64,000 nt of DNA, from NCBI GenBank assembly GCA_037043015.1, contig CM073326.1:3596001-3660000 (forward strand). Direction: 5' to 3'. Position numbers and translations under genes: made by a program. Source of the stretch: Bryum argenteum. Its lineage: Eukaryota > Streptophyta > Bryopsida > Bryales > Bryaceae. Shown here piece by piece: positions 1 through 12,903 of the stretch; within the stretch, counting starts at the first letter, position 1; every line of letters begins with the position of its first letter. The notes under the pieces were generated by a model. The model was not told the origin of the DNA, ran no database searches, and saw only the letters and a program-made list of their open reading frames with translations.

Positions 1-891
1 ACGTTGGGGTGTAGCATCCGTTACACTACAGACCCCTGCCTGGTACTGCTCGTTCCCCACTATGTCGAGTTCCCAACCACAAACGAGGCACGTGGCAGGG
101 TGGGGGCCCACTCGTGGAAGAGATAATCGAGATATTAAACTTATATCTCGGATCATGGATTTTTCAGCGATTGATGAAAATAGTAAACAGGTATGGTGAT
201 TGATAACAGGGTGAATTTTTTTGTACTCCGTGGTAAATATTAGTGTTTCCAGTAATTACTCGTTCTGGGTAATAATTGGTGCGGTTGGTTATGTGAAAAA
301 AATACGGGAATGTAAAAGCCTGAAATAGATTTACTTGCCTAACAAAAGAAATATGTTGGAATTCGGTTCATACGATGATGTTCTTGTGCGTTATACCTGC
401 GAATAACGAAATGGTGTGATTTTGACACGTGGATGTGATTGAGTCATCGATCGGATTGTTAAATTAAGATAGGATAACAATTCTCGACTGGAGAATCGGT
501 ATACCTGGCTTGTCGACCTCTAATATACAATGAAAGGCATCTTCCTGAATATCAGACCAATATGTACATTTCCTTCCGAAAATACTCAGTTCAGTACTAT
601 ACCATAGAATTTAAGACATGGTAGTTTAAATACTAATCCAAAACACATGCCTGATATTGCTACCTCGGTTGTAGGACGAAAAATCTTCTGAGTTCAGAAA
701 TGTCGGATGCCCCGCATTTCTCTGTAGTACATTACAGAGAATACACTATGCTGTGCAAGAGTCTAAGATAAAAACAGAATACCACAATATTACCTCTAAG
801 AATGGTGTCTCTTGTATTCACAACATATACAGAATTTACGTAGCACGTCTGAAAAGCAGCAAAGATGTTGATTCCTCTACCACATGTTGGG
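1..891. other. AT-rich flank, no confident gene
   Basis: I see no gene here that I can support. A short open stretch at 62-187 (+) starts with ATG and ends at a good splice donor (CAG|gtatgg at 187/188), so it could be a first exon of about 42 codons, but no downstream exon was found. The remainder is AT-rich and probably subterminal sequence of the CACTA element whose leftward gene ends at 892. Confidence 0.4.
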
Positions 892-3800
892 TTAGTCCCG
901 GTCGTCATCACTAGCTTCCTCCGAAGACGACCTCACTTCCTCCTTCTGAGTTCCGTCGTCCTCCTCCGAATCGTCAGCCTTGAACTCAGCTTCCGCCTTG
1001 TCGACGTCCTCCTGTCCCTCTTCCTCACTGCTGGCCGATTTCGAAGAACCTGATCCGCAGGACTTCTCCTCCTTAGATGACTCACCCTCCTCTTCATCAT
1101 CTGATGAGGTTCGAGCACTCTCCTCATCGGTGTCAGCTGACGCCAGAGACTTTGTTTTTTTTTGGGCCGATTTCGAATTGGCCGCTTGCTTCATCGCCAG
1201 CGCTCTGTCCGGCTCCCCTGCCTTCCTACTGTAGCGCCTGCGAGTCATCTCGAAGAGGCTCCGAATTCCATCTCGCTTCCCTATCACCACCTCGTCCTCC
1301 GTGGGCACCCTCTTGAACTCGTCCTCCTACAGGTGTCATTACAGCACATGCCAACGATGAAATCAGTACTTTTGCATCCTCAGGCTCAGAATATGAAAGT
1401 CACAGTCTTGTACTAATACGGTCCCTGCACATCACACTTCAGAAGTTTCCGCACTCTAACTACATTGGTACCAATGAACTCAACTGTAACAGGAAAAGCT
1501 TAAGTTATTGGCATACACACAAATCTGCCTAACAAATTTCAAAGTACGACTCTCCGACTAAACCTATGAGACTGTCCATGCCATCAACTTCAATATGGAA
1601 TTAAAGGATAGCACTAAATCCTATCGAAGTAGCAAATGTGAATTGAAACATCCGATTGTGCAGATGTCGGGAAACAAAATCATCTGCAAGGTGCCAACAG
1701 GACTGAGGGATGGACTTGTTTTACGGCTGCCAGCACGAGTGGCAAACTGCCGCCCCCGACAGCCATTCTGGCCCTGGTCAAGTCCATCTTCGCTGGGGTG
1801 GGCTTGTCTACGGAGCAGATGCTCACTCCCTCACTTCCGAATACTGAAGGTCCATCTTCGAAAGGCAGGCATTGAGCTGACAGAAAGGATTCAAAACACA
1901 TCAATGAATTGTAAATGGAATTGCAAGAGTCATTGGTGTACTTAAAAATTTTCTGATCAAGCCTGCCACTCCCAGCGAACCGAGTCGGTGAGTGTATCCC
2001 ATTCGCTCTGTCCTTGCATCCGCGGCCCTTTTGCATTTGTTAGATTTTTCCTGGTATGATCGATTAGAAATGGAGGCCCAAATATTATTCCAGGCCTTGA
2101 CGGTTAGACCATGAGCGATGGGGGTGTACTTCTTTGAGTTATGTCTCTTCATATGATTCCTAGTTCTCTGTCTCCTCTGCCTAATATTTGTCGCTACATC
2201 TTCTAATACATAGTCTATATCGTAGTTCCCCGGATACAAGAACTGGACTCTACTTGCAAAAGCTCTCTTCAGAGCTTTGTCTTGATGTGGCCATGATACG
2301 TCCCATGGGAAAATCCAGGGAGCTCGTGCATGCGTGTAACTCTGCATATGTTTCCAGAAAGTCCCTATGGGCTGGCCCAACGCATTAACCTCGCATGGAG
2401 GGACATCCTTAACTGTATCCCACATGCCTATAGAATGGACATCGCTAATCACGTTGCCCTCACTAGGCAAACTAATAGCTGAGGATTCTAATGAGTGTGT
2501 GTACATCCTCCCCGCTGGAATTTGGCTTACCTTGCGGCCCTTCGATGCCTCCTTCGTATGCACTGACCGCTGAGACTGTTGTCCCTTGCTGCTCTCTCGA
2601 GGAGAGGGCACTTCAGCTTTGCCCTTCTTCTTACCTTCAGCCTCGAGTGCCGCCTTTTTTTTGGCCAAGTCTCGCATTGCCTTCTCAATGCTCTCCATTT
2701 CGGCCTGCTTCTCAGCCGCCCTCTTCTGCCGCCTTAACTCCTTCTTCGAAGGCTGTGGACTCGCAGGCGATGTTTCCTCTTCCGGCAGCTTCTTCTTCCT
2801 CTTACTCTTTGAGTTATCTCCAATTTCGCCACTGCCAGAAAGGCCATCCTGCACTCTAGTTCCTTCCAGCTTCTCCTCGAGCATCTGCATGTGCATAGAC
2901 GGTGACTGTTAGTGCAGGAGGAACTTCATGTACAGCAGCTGCCATGTCGACTACATGCAGTGGCAGTCGAAATAAGAAAGAAATCAGTGGGGGAGTTACA
3001 TACCTCCGCTTTTGCTCGCAGGTACTTCGCTTGTTCTGTAGGCGACAGCTTACTGAGGATTGCGTCCAGGTAGAGTTTGGGCTCTTCCTTGCTCTTCCCC
3101 GCCTTCGACCCGGTTTTGCTTGGGGACACCACAGGCACTAATGCCATTGGAGGAGAGGCCTTTCTCCGCGGCTTGTTTTGTTGTGGTGGGCGAGAGCTTG
3201 GAGTAACCTGCGGTTGAGAAAGGGGTATAGGAGATGGGCTCCTTGATCTTACTCTAAATTCTGCCAAGCACTCAGCTACTGTTAGCTGACATGCCTTTGG
3301 CTTCGGCTGTGGCTCAGGGCTGCGAATCTGAGCATCAGTTCCGGGAAATTCAATCCCAACTGCGACCGGCGCTGTCGGATTCTGGCTTCCCGTCTCGGCA
3401 TGAGGCGCTGCGGAAGGGCTTCCAATGACTGCATCTGTTGGTGCTTGTTGGCTTCCGAGCTCTCTCTGACGCGCTGCTGTCGTCCTTCCTAGTTCTGCAT
3501 CTGGAGCTTCACTTGGGCTTCCGATCTCCACTGCAGGTGCTGCTACCGGGCTCCCCATGTCTTCATATGCATGGGGGAACTCAATCCCACTTGAGGTGTG
3601 CGCTCCATCAATTATAGGTTTTGAAATCAAACCCGATTCTCCTGCGTGCATCCTACCCACGTCAGTTACTTCAAAATGTGTAACCAATGATTGTGCAGGT
3701 GGAATGTGAGGTGTGATCTTGGTGCTTGTAGTTGCTGTGCCGCAAAGCACTTCCTGTTGTTCGCCTCGGTGACTACTGTCCTTGCCATTCACTCCCGCAT

Positions 3801-4884
3801 CGGTGATCGGTTTAGCGTTCGATGCACTTGCGTACAGATTCAATGACGGCTCTTCGGAGTACGTCACTCTGCATTGTACAGGCTGCGGCGTAACATGAAC
3901 AACACTTGCGTTGGTGACCTCCCCGGCTGGTAGTGCTCCTCTGTCCTCTGCATGTTGACTCATCCCGCCATCCGCTTTGTCTTTCTTTGAGTCCAGCTGC
4001 TGCTCTTCATTCTCTGGACTGGGTAGACCTGGGAAGGTGAACCCTACGTGACGAACCAGGAATTTTTTTTTAACATTCTACATACAAAAGTTAAGAAATT
4101 CACATGAGGATTAGAAATGCAGCGTGGTACGTTGTATACTTTGGCCACCTGCTGAACAAGTTGGGATTGGCGCATTTTCTTCGGGTTGCTTCTCCGCATC
4201 CAGGTACTGATGCAGACTCCTTCGAGCATTCTCTGTCCCCGACCTTTTCCCGCTGCTTTTGAGCAACTGCGTCCTTGCCGAGTTTTCAGCGTTGTCGTCC
4301 ACCACATGAATCACCATCTCCGGCTCGTTCTTCTTCCTTGAACCTCCAGACTGCTGCAACTCCTGCATAGATTTGGAGGAACCTCTGCATTGCTGTGTGG
4401 CACCATTCGATGGTCCGGTGGAGGTGGCAGAGACAATGAATTTGGATTGGCGCCGGCTTGTTTTCTTCCTCTTTGCTGGCGATTTGATCGAGACATCGAT
4501 CACTGTATCTGCACTCCGCAGGTACATCGAGATTGTCTCTTGCTCTTCAAACCCTCCGTTCTTCTTGCGCAGGATTTTCTTTGTCCAGAGTTGCTGCTGC
4601 CCTCCTCCAATCTTCTTCCGTTTGCCTCTCTTCGAATCCACACGGGCTTCGGTACCTCCTGACGTCCCTGTTTCCATTGCTGGTGGTGTAGGTTTGAGGC
4701 TCCTCGTGGCATACGGTTGCTTCGGAGGCATGTCAACATCTGTTCTCTTATACAAGGTATCCACCTCTTTCACTCTGAGATCATCTCCCTCGCAATTGAC
4801 ACTTGTTTCATAAACACTCCTACACTGCCGTGACGGAGCATCCCCACTACCTCCGCCACTTGCAGCCATTTCTACCTCTCCCAT
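892..4884 (-). CDS. CACTA second gene, Transposase_24 (Ptta/En/Spm)-like, DNA-binding type
   Basis: Proposed exons on the minus strand are 4884-4149, 4028-3004, 2884-2531, about 2470-1942, and 1326-892. The first three junctions keep phase exactly and have good GT-AG sites (for example AAG|GTAAGC at 2531/2530). The last exons are less certain and one may be missing between 1942 and 1326. The product has a long Ser/Thr/Pro-rich N-terminus with basic clusters, a charged Lys/Glu coiled-coil-like segment (exon 3), and then a block resembling the plant Transposase_24 domain: the GQPIG motif, a run rich in Arg/His, and an Asn-Arg-rich stretch ending SLGVAGLIRKF. The C-terminus is strongly acidic and serine-rich (892-1200). 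In En/Spm elements the equivalent protein binds subterminal repeats and assists the transposase; that role is inferred. An alternative start is the Met at 5007. Confidence 0.62.
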
Positions 4885-6460
4885 TGCAGAGACTACTGTA
4901 CCTGACAATGCGAGAACCGAGCAGTGCAAAAACGAAGCCCAGAAGAAGTGACAAGCATATGAGAAATATGAAAAAGCACTGTTACTGTACTCCCGAGTGC
5001 GTATCAACGACGAAGAACAACTTGTGCATCAGAGAAAGAGGATTGCAATACGGGTGAATAAGGAAATTGACATGTCAAAATGTTAGTACCACGAAGTCCA
5101 CTCTTGAACTTTGCGACTAACCTCCGCTCTCTGTACTTACAGGCCTGACGAATCACAACACTCCGAGGAAATATACTCAGCAACCACTGACAGCACAGAG
5201 AAGGCACCCCGGACAACTATGTGAGCACTCCCTACACAGACAAAAAGAGCACTCCCGACACAGACAGAGCACTCCCGGCAGAGTTTGAGGACACACGACT
5301 AACCGACTCAAAGACTTCAGGAGTTCAGCTCTATATAGTGTGCGGTTCACCGACTCCTGAGACGAGCACTCAGGACACAGCACAGACTGCCGAGACAACA
5401 CTCCCGACGGACTACAGCAACATCACTAAAACCGCCCTTCCGAGACAGCGCTCCCAAGACGGCACGGACTACCTAGAGATCACGGACTACGGAGACAGTG
5501 GACGACTCCTCCACCCAGAAACTCGGCGACTCACCGCCTCTCCAGACAGCCCTCACGGACTCAGAGCACTCCCTCCACCCAGAAACTCGGCGACTCACCG
5601 CCTCTCCAGACAGCCCTCACGGACTCAGAGCACCCGCTCCACCCAGAAACTCGGCGACTCACTGCCTCTCCAGACAGCCCCCACGGACTCAGAGCACTCG
5701 CAACTCGCGACTCACGACTCCGCGACTCACCGACTCGAAGACTCCTCGACTCAGCGCTCTAAAGACTCATCGAGTCGACGACTCACAGGAATCAAACTCT
5801 TCGCGGGGTGGACACTCAGCACCGTCGAAGGCAGACGCTCTCGCACTCGCAGTCGCCTCACGGAGCTCAGTACGCAAAACTCGGACACACACTCTCCATA
5901 ATCTCTGCAAAGACACGACGAAGAGAACTACAGAATCGCTCGGAGCGTTTGCAGGGGGGGAGGAAGGAAACTGAACTGGGAAAAACGACCCCAGCAGGAG
6001 GAGGGGCAACGTCGGTAACGGCCATTGAATGCAAGGTACTCATTAGGGGACGCTGTACTTCCCATCACTCGCCGGCCCCTAGGTACGTACTTCTGTAATG
6101 ATTTTTGTAACGCTTGCTTAATCGAGTCGAAATCTTAGGCAGTCATGAAAACTGAATTAGCCTAATATGTTTTCCAAAAAAGTCAATATTTCGGGTCAAA
6201 CTGGTACTGCATTTTTACAAAAATATCTAAGAAATACGTACTGAATTGTATGTATTTAGATGTAAGCTTGGGATACGTATTCCTTTAAGTATACATTAAA
6301 CGCTTTGGATATATTATATTAACTCTAATTTGGTTTTCAATTGTTACGTAATTTTATTTTAATGAGATTAATGTTCTTGGTCAAATTATGTCCTTGTTTT
6401 TTGTAACATGTGTCACAGTACTTATGTTTTGTATTATCGATGTATTGTAGGTTTTTCATA
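4885..6460. promoter_or_regulatory. Divergent inter-gene region of the CACTA element
   Basis: This 1.6-kb stretch separates the two head-to-head CACTA genes and should hold both promoters. Its centre (about 5220-5900) is dominated by short degenerate repeats of GACTC/ACTCG type and by a 64-bp tandem repeat; the right third (6100-6460) is AT-rich. Dense short motifs in CACTA elements are classically TnpA binding sites, normally placed subterminally. Their central position here is unusual, and the regulatory role is an inference. Confidence 0.4.
5511..5702. repeat. Minisatellite, 64-bp unit, three copies
   Basis: Units begin at 5511, 5575 and 5639, each starting CCACCCAGAAACTCGGCGAC, and differ at only a few bases. 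The array sits inside a wider GACTC-rich tract at 5220-5900. It creates a long open frame rich in Ser, Thr, Asp and Arg (5221-5901), which I regard as a by-product of the repeat and not a gene. Confidence 0.85.
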
Positions 6461-9400
6461 ATGCCCCGCCGACACAAAGTTGTTGGGGTTTCTCAATTCA
6501 CTCCTTCCGCCACGACACCTACACTCTCAATTACTCAGGACATTCCATCCTCGCCGCCCAGAACAACATACTCTAGAAAAAGGAGAAGACGGGAGGAAAC
6601 TGCATTCGAAGATGCACCCGATATACCAGAGTTCAAGGTCTACTGCCCATGCTGTAAATGTGCACAATTGGATAAGCCAAGTATGAGATATATCTCCATT
6701 GTTGATAATCATATTGATCTCTATAAGATGTCCGATAAGTATCAGGTGATTCCTTCACAACTCTTATCTTCATTTTGTGAATAGTATGATTCTTGTAGTT
6801 ACAATATAGAAATATTATAATATATAAGAAATGAAACATGTATGACAAGGTTTGGTGTGCTCTTGGTATTTCTAGGGGGTTTACAAGAACTTCAAATAAT
6901 AATGCTTTTTTTCCCCAAATCCTGAAGTAGTATTTCATACATTTTATTAGTTTTTAGGAATTAAGGTCAATTAATCCTAATTCTAAGGCAATACGTTATT
7001 AATTTTTTTTTTCCTATCGCAGAGCTTGTATGAGGCTCAAAGGTTAAGTGTGGACCCTTCCGGTTTGGATGATAGTTTTGACGGCACACAAGACGTGGGA
7101 GGCGGTGAAGATATAGTTCAGGAGCAAGATATATATGGAGGCGACAAGTTTGTATTAGAAGAATACATGGATATTCTTCGTGATTTCGATGCACATGGTC
7201 TTCAAGGAAATGACAGTTTTCCACAAGACATGGAGGCTAAACTATCGGTACTTGAACAAGAAGCTTCCACCATGATTTTCGATGGTGCAACATCAAGTCG
7301 TTTATCAATTATCTTCTTGTTCCTAACCATCCAGGCTGATAAACAGATCTCAAATGTTGCCATGGATGCCATTTTTAGAGCAATTTCAGAGAAAGTAATC
7401 CCTCTGAATCTGAACTCCAAAATGTCTACAACAAGAGCAGAAGCACGCAAAATTGTAAGTGATATGGGTTTTGACTATATCGTCTATCATGCATGTCCGT
7501 GTGACCTAACCCTTTACTATGGTCCTATGAAGAAGGACTTGAAATTCTGCCCCAAATGTAATCTTTCCCGGTTTAGTGAAACAACACAAAGCAAAACAGT
7601 TCCACGTAAGGTATGTTTCTCGGAGCTCTCGTAATGATTTTTCCTAATATCTTAATCTGTGTTACCAATTATTAGTAATTTGTATTAGCCCATATTAGAA
7701 GTCCACAGAAATACACATAATTTGCCACCAGGTAATACATTTTAATTTGGGAGTGAAGTTGTTTAGATCAAAACACCGTACCCATTTAGAATCTTGAGGA
7801 CCATATCATGGATACTTCAGAATTGTAATGGAGGGTAATGGAGTATAACGATGAGTGTAGAATGTGGAGAAAAAAAAATTATGAGCTTGCAGATTTTAAC
7901 TATTTCCGTTTCGTACTGTACACAGTCATTTCAATCCCAGAGAATGAAACAGTTTTTTTTTTTTCGAAAGTAAACGACACCCCTATTTTTAATAAAGAAA
8001 GTCACATAGAATTCTTAAGTTATCATAGTGCTCAACTGTTATCCCGAGTATTATTTACAATTGTTGTTTATGTGCAGAGAATGTGGTATTTCCCTATAAT
8101 ACCACGACTTCTTGCTTATTACCGGAGCCCGAGTTTGTCTCCTCGTATGATATGGCATCGTGACAATAGAAGTCTCGATGAGGTTATGCGAATACCGGCG
8201 GATAGTCCTGCTTGGAAGGCAATGGAGGATAAGTACGACAACATGAAGGATGCCAGAAGTGTTATGCTACAAATTAGTACGGACGGCATCAACCCCGCTG
8301 GGTTGAATTCAACAAGCAATTCGCTGTGGCCTATTGCATGCACTTTGCTTAATTTGAACCCTAAGCTTGGAATGCATAAAGGACACATTCTATTGTCCAC
8401 TATCGTACCATGTATTACTGCCGACCTTAAGCTTTTTTCTATCAGCTTTGATTGTCATACTTAATTTTTTTTCTTCATGATATTTGTTAGTCACTATTAT
8501 ATGTGAATCACATGTGACTACAGTAATGGTAAACCAAATTCAATGACACCTCATTTACGTGGCATCACTAGTTCCTTTGAAAACCTAGTAAGGGTATAGA
8601 GATTAAAGGTGATTATAATAAGGGCCAATGTTTAGAAAGAACCAAAGTTCGGTTCAATAAGGAATTAAAGACTAATTGAATGTGACCTTCGTGCAGGGAA
8701 ACGAAAAGTAAAAAATTTTAACACATACATGGAGCCGTTGGTAGATGAGCTTTTGAGGTTGTGGGTGGATGGAGTTGACGCCTATGATGCCAACACTAAA
8801 GAAAATTTCAAACTGTATGCTATGATGCTATGGTCATTGCATGACTTCCCAGGGTATGGAGTATTTTCCTCTTTACAAACTCAAGGATTGAAGGCTTGCC
8901 CCCCTTGTGGCCCAAAGGTGATAGAGTCAAAATATTGTACGTACCTGAGAAAGGTAGTATATATAGGGCATAGGAAATACCTCCCTATGAAGCACAAGTA
9001 CCGGGCAATTAGAAACCGACACAAATTTGATGGTTCCTCATATAATAAAGACCCTAAGCCGGAGACAACAACAGGAAAATTTTGGATCAAACAATGGAGG
9101 AAGGTGGAAAGAAACAAAGTTCTACTTAAAGACTCAGGCATGAAGGATAAGTCGATCTTATTCCGTCTTCCTTACTACAAGGTTAGTATCATGGAGTTTT
9201 TTACCTTTTCCCTATTTGTCTCTTACTTGTAATAATGCTATAATTAGGATTACAAAGTTCATTCAATCAAAGAGTAGTACAAATCGAAATATGAGGAAAC
9301 TATGTCGCTAGAAAATTCAAGATATAAGTAGTACTGAGCGTTGGAATCTCTACAATGGGACAAGCTGATGTCCAATATATTTGAATGCAACCGTTGTAGT

Positions 9401-11913
9401 TCACTAACTTCTTGACTAATTGTAATATAAAGTGTTCATTAGATAGTTAAACCTAAAGATAATTAGTACTGAGATGTGATATAAATTTGTGATACCGTAG
9501 TAGTAGACATACAAGATCATGAAAAAATACCTCACCAACAAAATACAAAATCTTAAGAAAATCAATTGCACATGTAATATTTACAGCAAAGATAAGGTGT
9601 CATTACATTGAAGAAATGAAGGTTTACCATATGTTACATACATATCTAAAAATGTGTATAAAAGCGAGGGGCGTTTATAGTATTCCATGTAACATTAATA
9701 TATATAATTTATCATTACTACACTCAATATCCTATTGTTTCATCTGAAGTAGTATATTACTTAATTTCTCAAATTAAATTATTAGTGTCGTACCATCATG
9801 TTGAAGTTTATTTAGTTAGAACATTTGTAGTGTATAAAGCAAGACAGAAATACTAAAATTGATGGAGTTCAATAAGTACTCTATGCTTTACTTTTCGTAC
9901 TGTAGTAAGGGACCATAAATATTTTGTAGTAGGCATGACTCCAGAATTATTGTTTTCAGAAAGTTCTAATTTCGTATTTGTTTTGTCTATTAGCACCTGC
10001 TCGTCCCGCATTTGCTAGATGTGATGCATACGGAGAAGAACGTTTCAGCTTCATTACTGAAAACATTCTCAAATTGTAAAGGGACGAAGTCCGATTCACT
10101 TGCATTACGCAAATCTTTACAACAATTCAATGTACTGCAACGATTCCACCCGGTAGAAGATGGAGTCGATGAGAAGGGTCTAACAAGGTGGTCATATACG
10201 GCAGCTGATTGGATTTGGAAGTCTCAAGAGTACGATAATATCATCCAGATGATATCATCAACCCGTACTCCTTTCGGCTATGGATCAAGCTTCCGCCAGA
10301 AGTTCAACAATCGTAAGCTTGTAGGTTTCAAAACCCATGATTATCATAATCTGCTTCATGATTTACTACCTATTGCTGTTAGAGGTACTCTTACGCCCGG
10401 TATTCGAAGTATTGTATACCGGTTATCAGCCCTTTTCGGTTGGGTGTGCTCGAAAGAAATTAAGATATCAGATTGTCAAAAGATGAAGAAGGAAGCAGCA
10501 GAGATATTGTGCGAAATGGAAATGCATTTACCTATTTCTATTTTTGACATACAAGTCCACAATATCTTGCATATAGTTGAAGAAGTAGAACTTGCAGGCC
10601 CAGTTTCTATAAGATGGATGTATCACATTGAGCGCTACCTTAAAGTATTAAAAGACTTTGTCAGACAACGAGCACGACCCGAAGGGTCGATTGCCGAAGG
10701 ATATATATGCGCAGAATCAATGTTCCATGTGAATGAATATACTCAAAGGTTGGATAGGTTTGCAACCTGATTACAAAAACCAACAGAGGAGGATGTACGA
10801 TCAAAAGGGATAGTATTGCCAAAGTTATCATCTCCTAAACCTTTGGATCCCATTTTCAGGGAACAAGCCCATAGGTTTTTATTACTTAATGCTCCATGCA
10901 TGGAACCTTGGAGGGAGAGATATGACTTAGAGTGTGAGGACTTGGTACATAAACCTTCATTCAAGGATTGGGTCCAAGCTACAGTTTGGGATGACATATC
11001 TAAAAATAAGGCAGTGTCCCAAATGGTTTTAGATATTATACTTGGGCCTGGAGACAAGGGCAATTTCTACAGTATGTGTTGGGCGTACGGAAGTCACTAT
11101 CGCATAATGGCAAGGGATTTGACCAAAAAAACTACCTTCGACAGTGGGGTTTCCGTTCTATACGACATTGGAGGGGACAAAATAGAGTTTTATGGCTACA
11201 TAGACAACATTGTGAAGTTGAATTTTGATAGCTTTGAATCAGTTTTGTTCCGGTGCCAATTTTGGGATTCTATCATTAGGCAACATGGCTCAAATGCCAC
11301 TGTATTAGAGGATGAATGTGGTTTCAACCGCGTTAAGGCAGGGGAATTTTTGAGGTCATCGGCTGTTGAAGATGATCCTTTCATTTTTCCAAAGGACGTC
11401 AATCAGCTGTTTTACGTAGATGATCCTATGAACCAAGGTTGGAAGTTAGCTATTAAAGTGAAACCGCGATCAAATCTAATAGTATACAAAAGGCCAGAGT
11501 TGTCGGCTAGAGCATCAGAAGTCGAAACTGGGAACACTTTACCTTTGCAGGGCAATTTACCAGGACCGGTCCCAAGCGAAGGGGGTGTAGAATTGTTTAT
11601 TCCGGATGCAAGAGTATCGGAGTTGCTGACTGTTGAAGCTGATGATGATGCCGGCGAAGGAGTGGGCGTCGACGAAGAAGATGAGGAATGGAACACCGTC
11701 CCTGCGGACATGACTGCAGAGGCATATTACTCAGATCAAGAAGAAACACCGGCTGCATTCTTAGATGACCCAGAGGAGTTTGAGCAATTTGCGAGTGAAG
11801 ATGAGTTACTAGACATCCAAAGTGATGGCGAAATGGAGAATGACACACCACTGCCTCGTCTGGGTACTGCAGCTTCCATGTCCACTCAGGTACAGTATCA
11901 GAAACTCCTATAA
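6461..11913 (+). CDS. CACTA transposase, Tnp2/TnpD type, one in-frame stop
   Basis: Proposed exons are 6461-6745, 7023-7610, 8078-8411, 8697-9181 and 9994-11913; all junctions keep phase and use GT-AG. About 1203 residues. The N-terminus is basic with a Cys-Pro-Cys-Cys zinc-type cluster. The Tnp2 domain runs from about residue 225 to 820: YFPIIPRL, then SWKA-like and STDGINPAG, WPIACTLLNLNP, the MEPLVDEL segment, and in the last exon LLVPHLLDVMHTEKN, GFKTHDYHNLLHDLLP and the GPVSIRWMYHIERYL block. A DUF4216-like domain follows at about residues 950-1030, then a very acidic tail. A TGA at 10768-10770 (about residue 823) interrupts an otherwise continuous frame after the Tnp2 domain, so the full-length protein is probably not made. 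The frame ends at 11913, but a donor at 11889 could splice to a further exon. Confidence 0.8.
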
Positions 11914-12903
11914 ACTACCTCGTGTTGAACTCTATACTAAAATGTTTAATTTCTACGTTTGTGATTATTCTGTACATTAGGGCCGCGAATACTAAGCACG
12001 TTGGGGCGGGAAGTAAACAGTATCTTACTTGGCTATGGTGGCGGAGTTTTCGACTGGATTGCCCCTGTTTGTCGGCAATCGACGTGCATTGAGGAGGGGG
12101 ACCACTCATGGGGCTAAAGAACAGCACCAACACCTCCACTTGTAGCCGAAAAGGCTGCGAAAATGTCATCGGGAATATCCATTCTCCAATGACGGTCTTC
12201 CAGAAAGTACTCATGGAAGCCGTAATCGGGTAATCTGTCGCGTTACTAAGTACACCGTGGCTGTCGTTATTCGGCATGTTTGCCTGTCTCTCTCGGTAAT
12301 CAGCAAGGTTGTTGCTGAGCCATACATGCGGGATAGGAAGATGCTGTCTCCGTTGCAGAGATTTCAGTACTTGACTGCAGAACCAGAAGTGCAAGGAGAC
12401 GGACAGTAGCCAAAGCCAGTGTCAAGAGAACAGGAAATTGGCTGGCCCCATACAGAGATTTGAAGGTGTTACTCGATCACGCCTCTACTGCTGTAATCTG
12501 AATTTTTACATTACTCTGGACTGTATTTCGGCAAATGTAATAAGATTTTGTGAAAACCTGTCGGGTATGAGTGCTGATGGATTGGAATCTCGTTTTGTGC
12601 TTCGGCTCGTTTCATACATAAACCCAGGTAACGGAAACAGTAGGCGCTGGAGTGTTGGAGAACATGTTCATGTAGGATTTGGTACGGCAATCACATTGCC
12701 TTGAAATGTGTATTGCAGGAGTTCAAAGCGTTGTGTCAACATGAATTGCATGGATTCTGACGTGTACTCTGTCGTGTAGGAGATCTCAACATATGGCGGC
12801 CCGTACGAAATCTGGTATTCATCATGGAACGAGTTCTTACAGAACGACAGTCCTCCACTTAGGAACAGAATACTAAATACATGGTGGCAGCAAGACAGTA
12901 ACC
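11914..12903. other. Non-coding flank right of Tnp2
   Basis: No gene I can support. This probably includes the right subterminal part of the CACTA element. The two open frames seen (11915-12394 minus and 12438-12704 plus) lack recognisable domains and clear splice context. Confidence 0.4.

Larger units (their letters stand above)
892..11913. mobile_element. CACTA (En/Spm) DNA transposon, core with two divergent genes
   Basis: The core of the element is defined by two recognisable CACTA genes: a Transposase_24-like (TnpA-type) gene on the minus strand at 892-4884 and a Tnp2 transposase gene on the plus strand at 6461-11913. They read away from each other across a 1.6-kb region that contains a GACTC-rich tandem array. 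I could not find a matching pair of CACTA terminal inverted repeats, so the true ends are unknown; the element probably extends beyond both coordinates. Reading frames are mostly open and splice sites still work on paper, so the insertion is not ancient, although Tnp2 carries one in-frame stop. Confidence 0.75.

Noticed and set aside
24-31. CACTACAG as the left terminal inverted repeat of the CACTA element
   Set aside because: No inverted partner (CTGTAGTG with matching inner bases) was found to the right of 11913, so an 8-bp match is likely chance.
1-120. Similarity between the window start and 11998-12120 (ACGTTGGGG and GGGGG.CCACTC.TGG)
   Set aside because: Only two short words agree; spacing and the rest differ, so I do not call a repeat.
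5221-5901. Plus-strand frame of 226 codons as a gene
   Set aside because: It is a translation of the 64-bp and GACTC repeats, low in complexity, and lies between divergent promoters.
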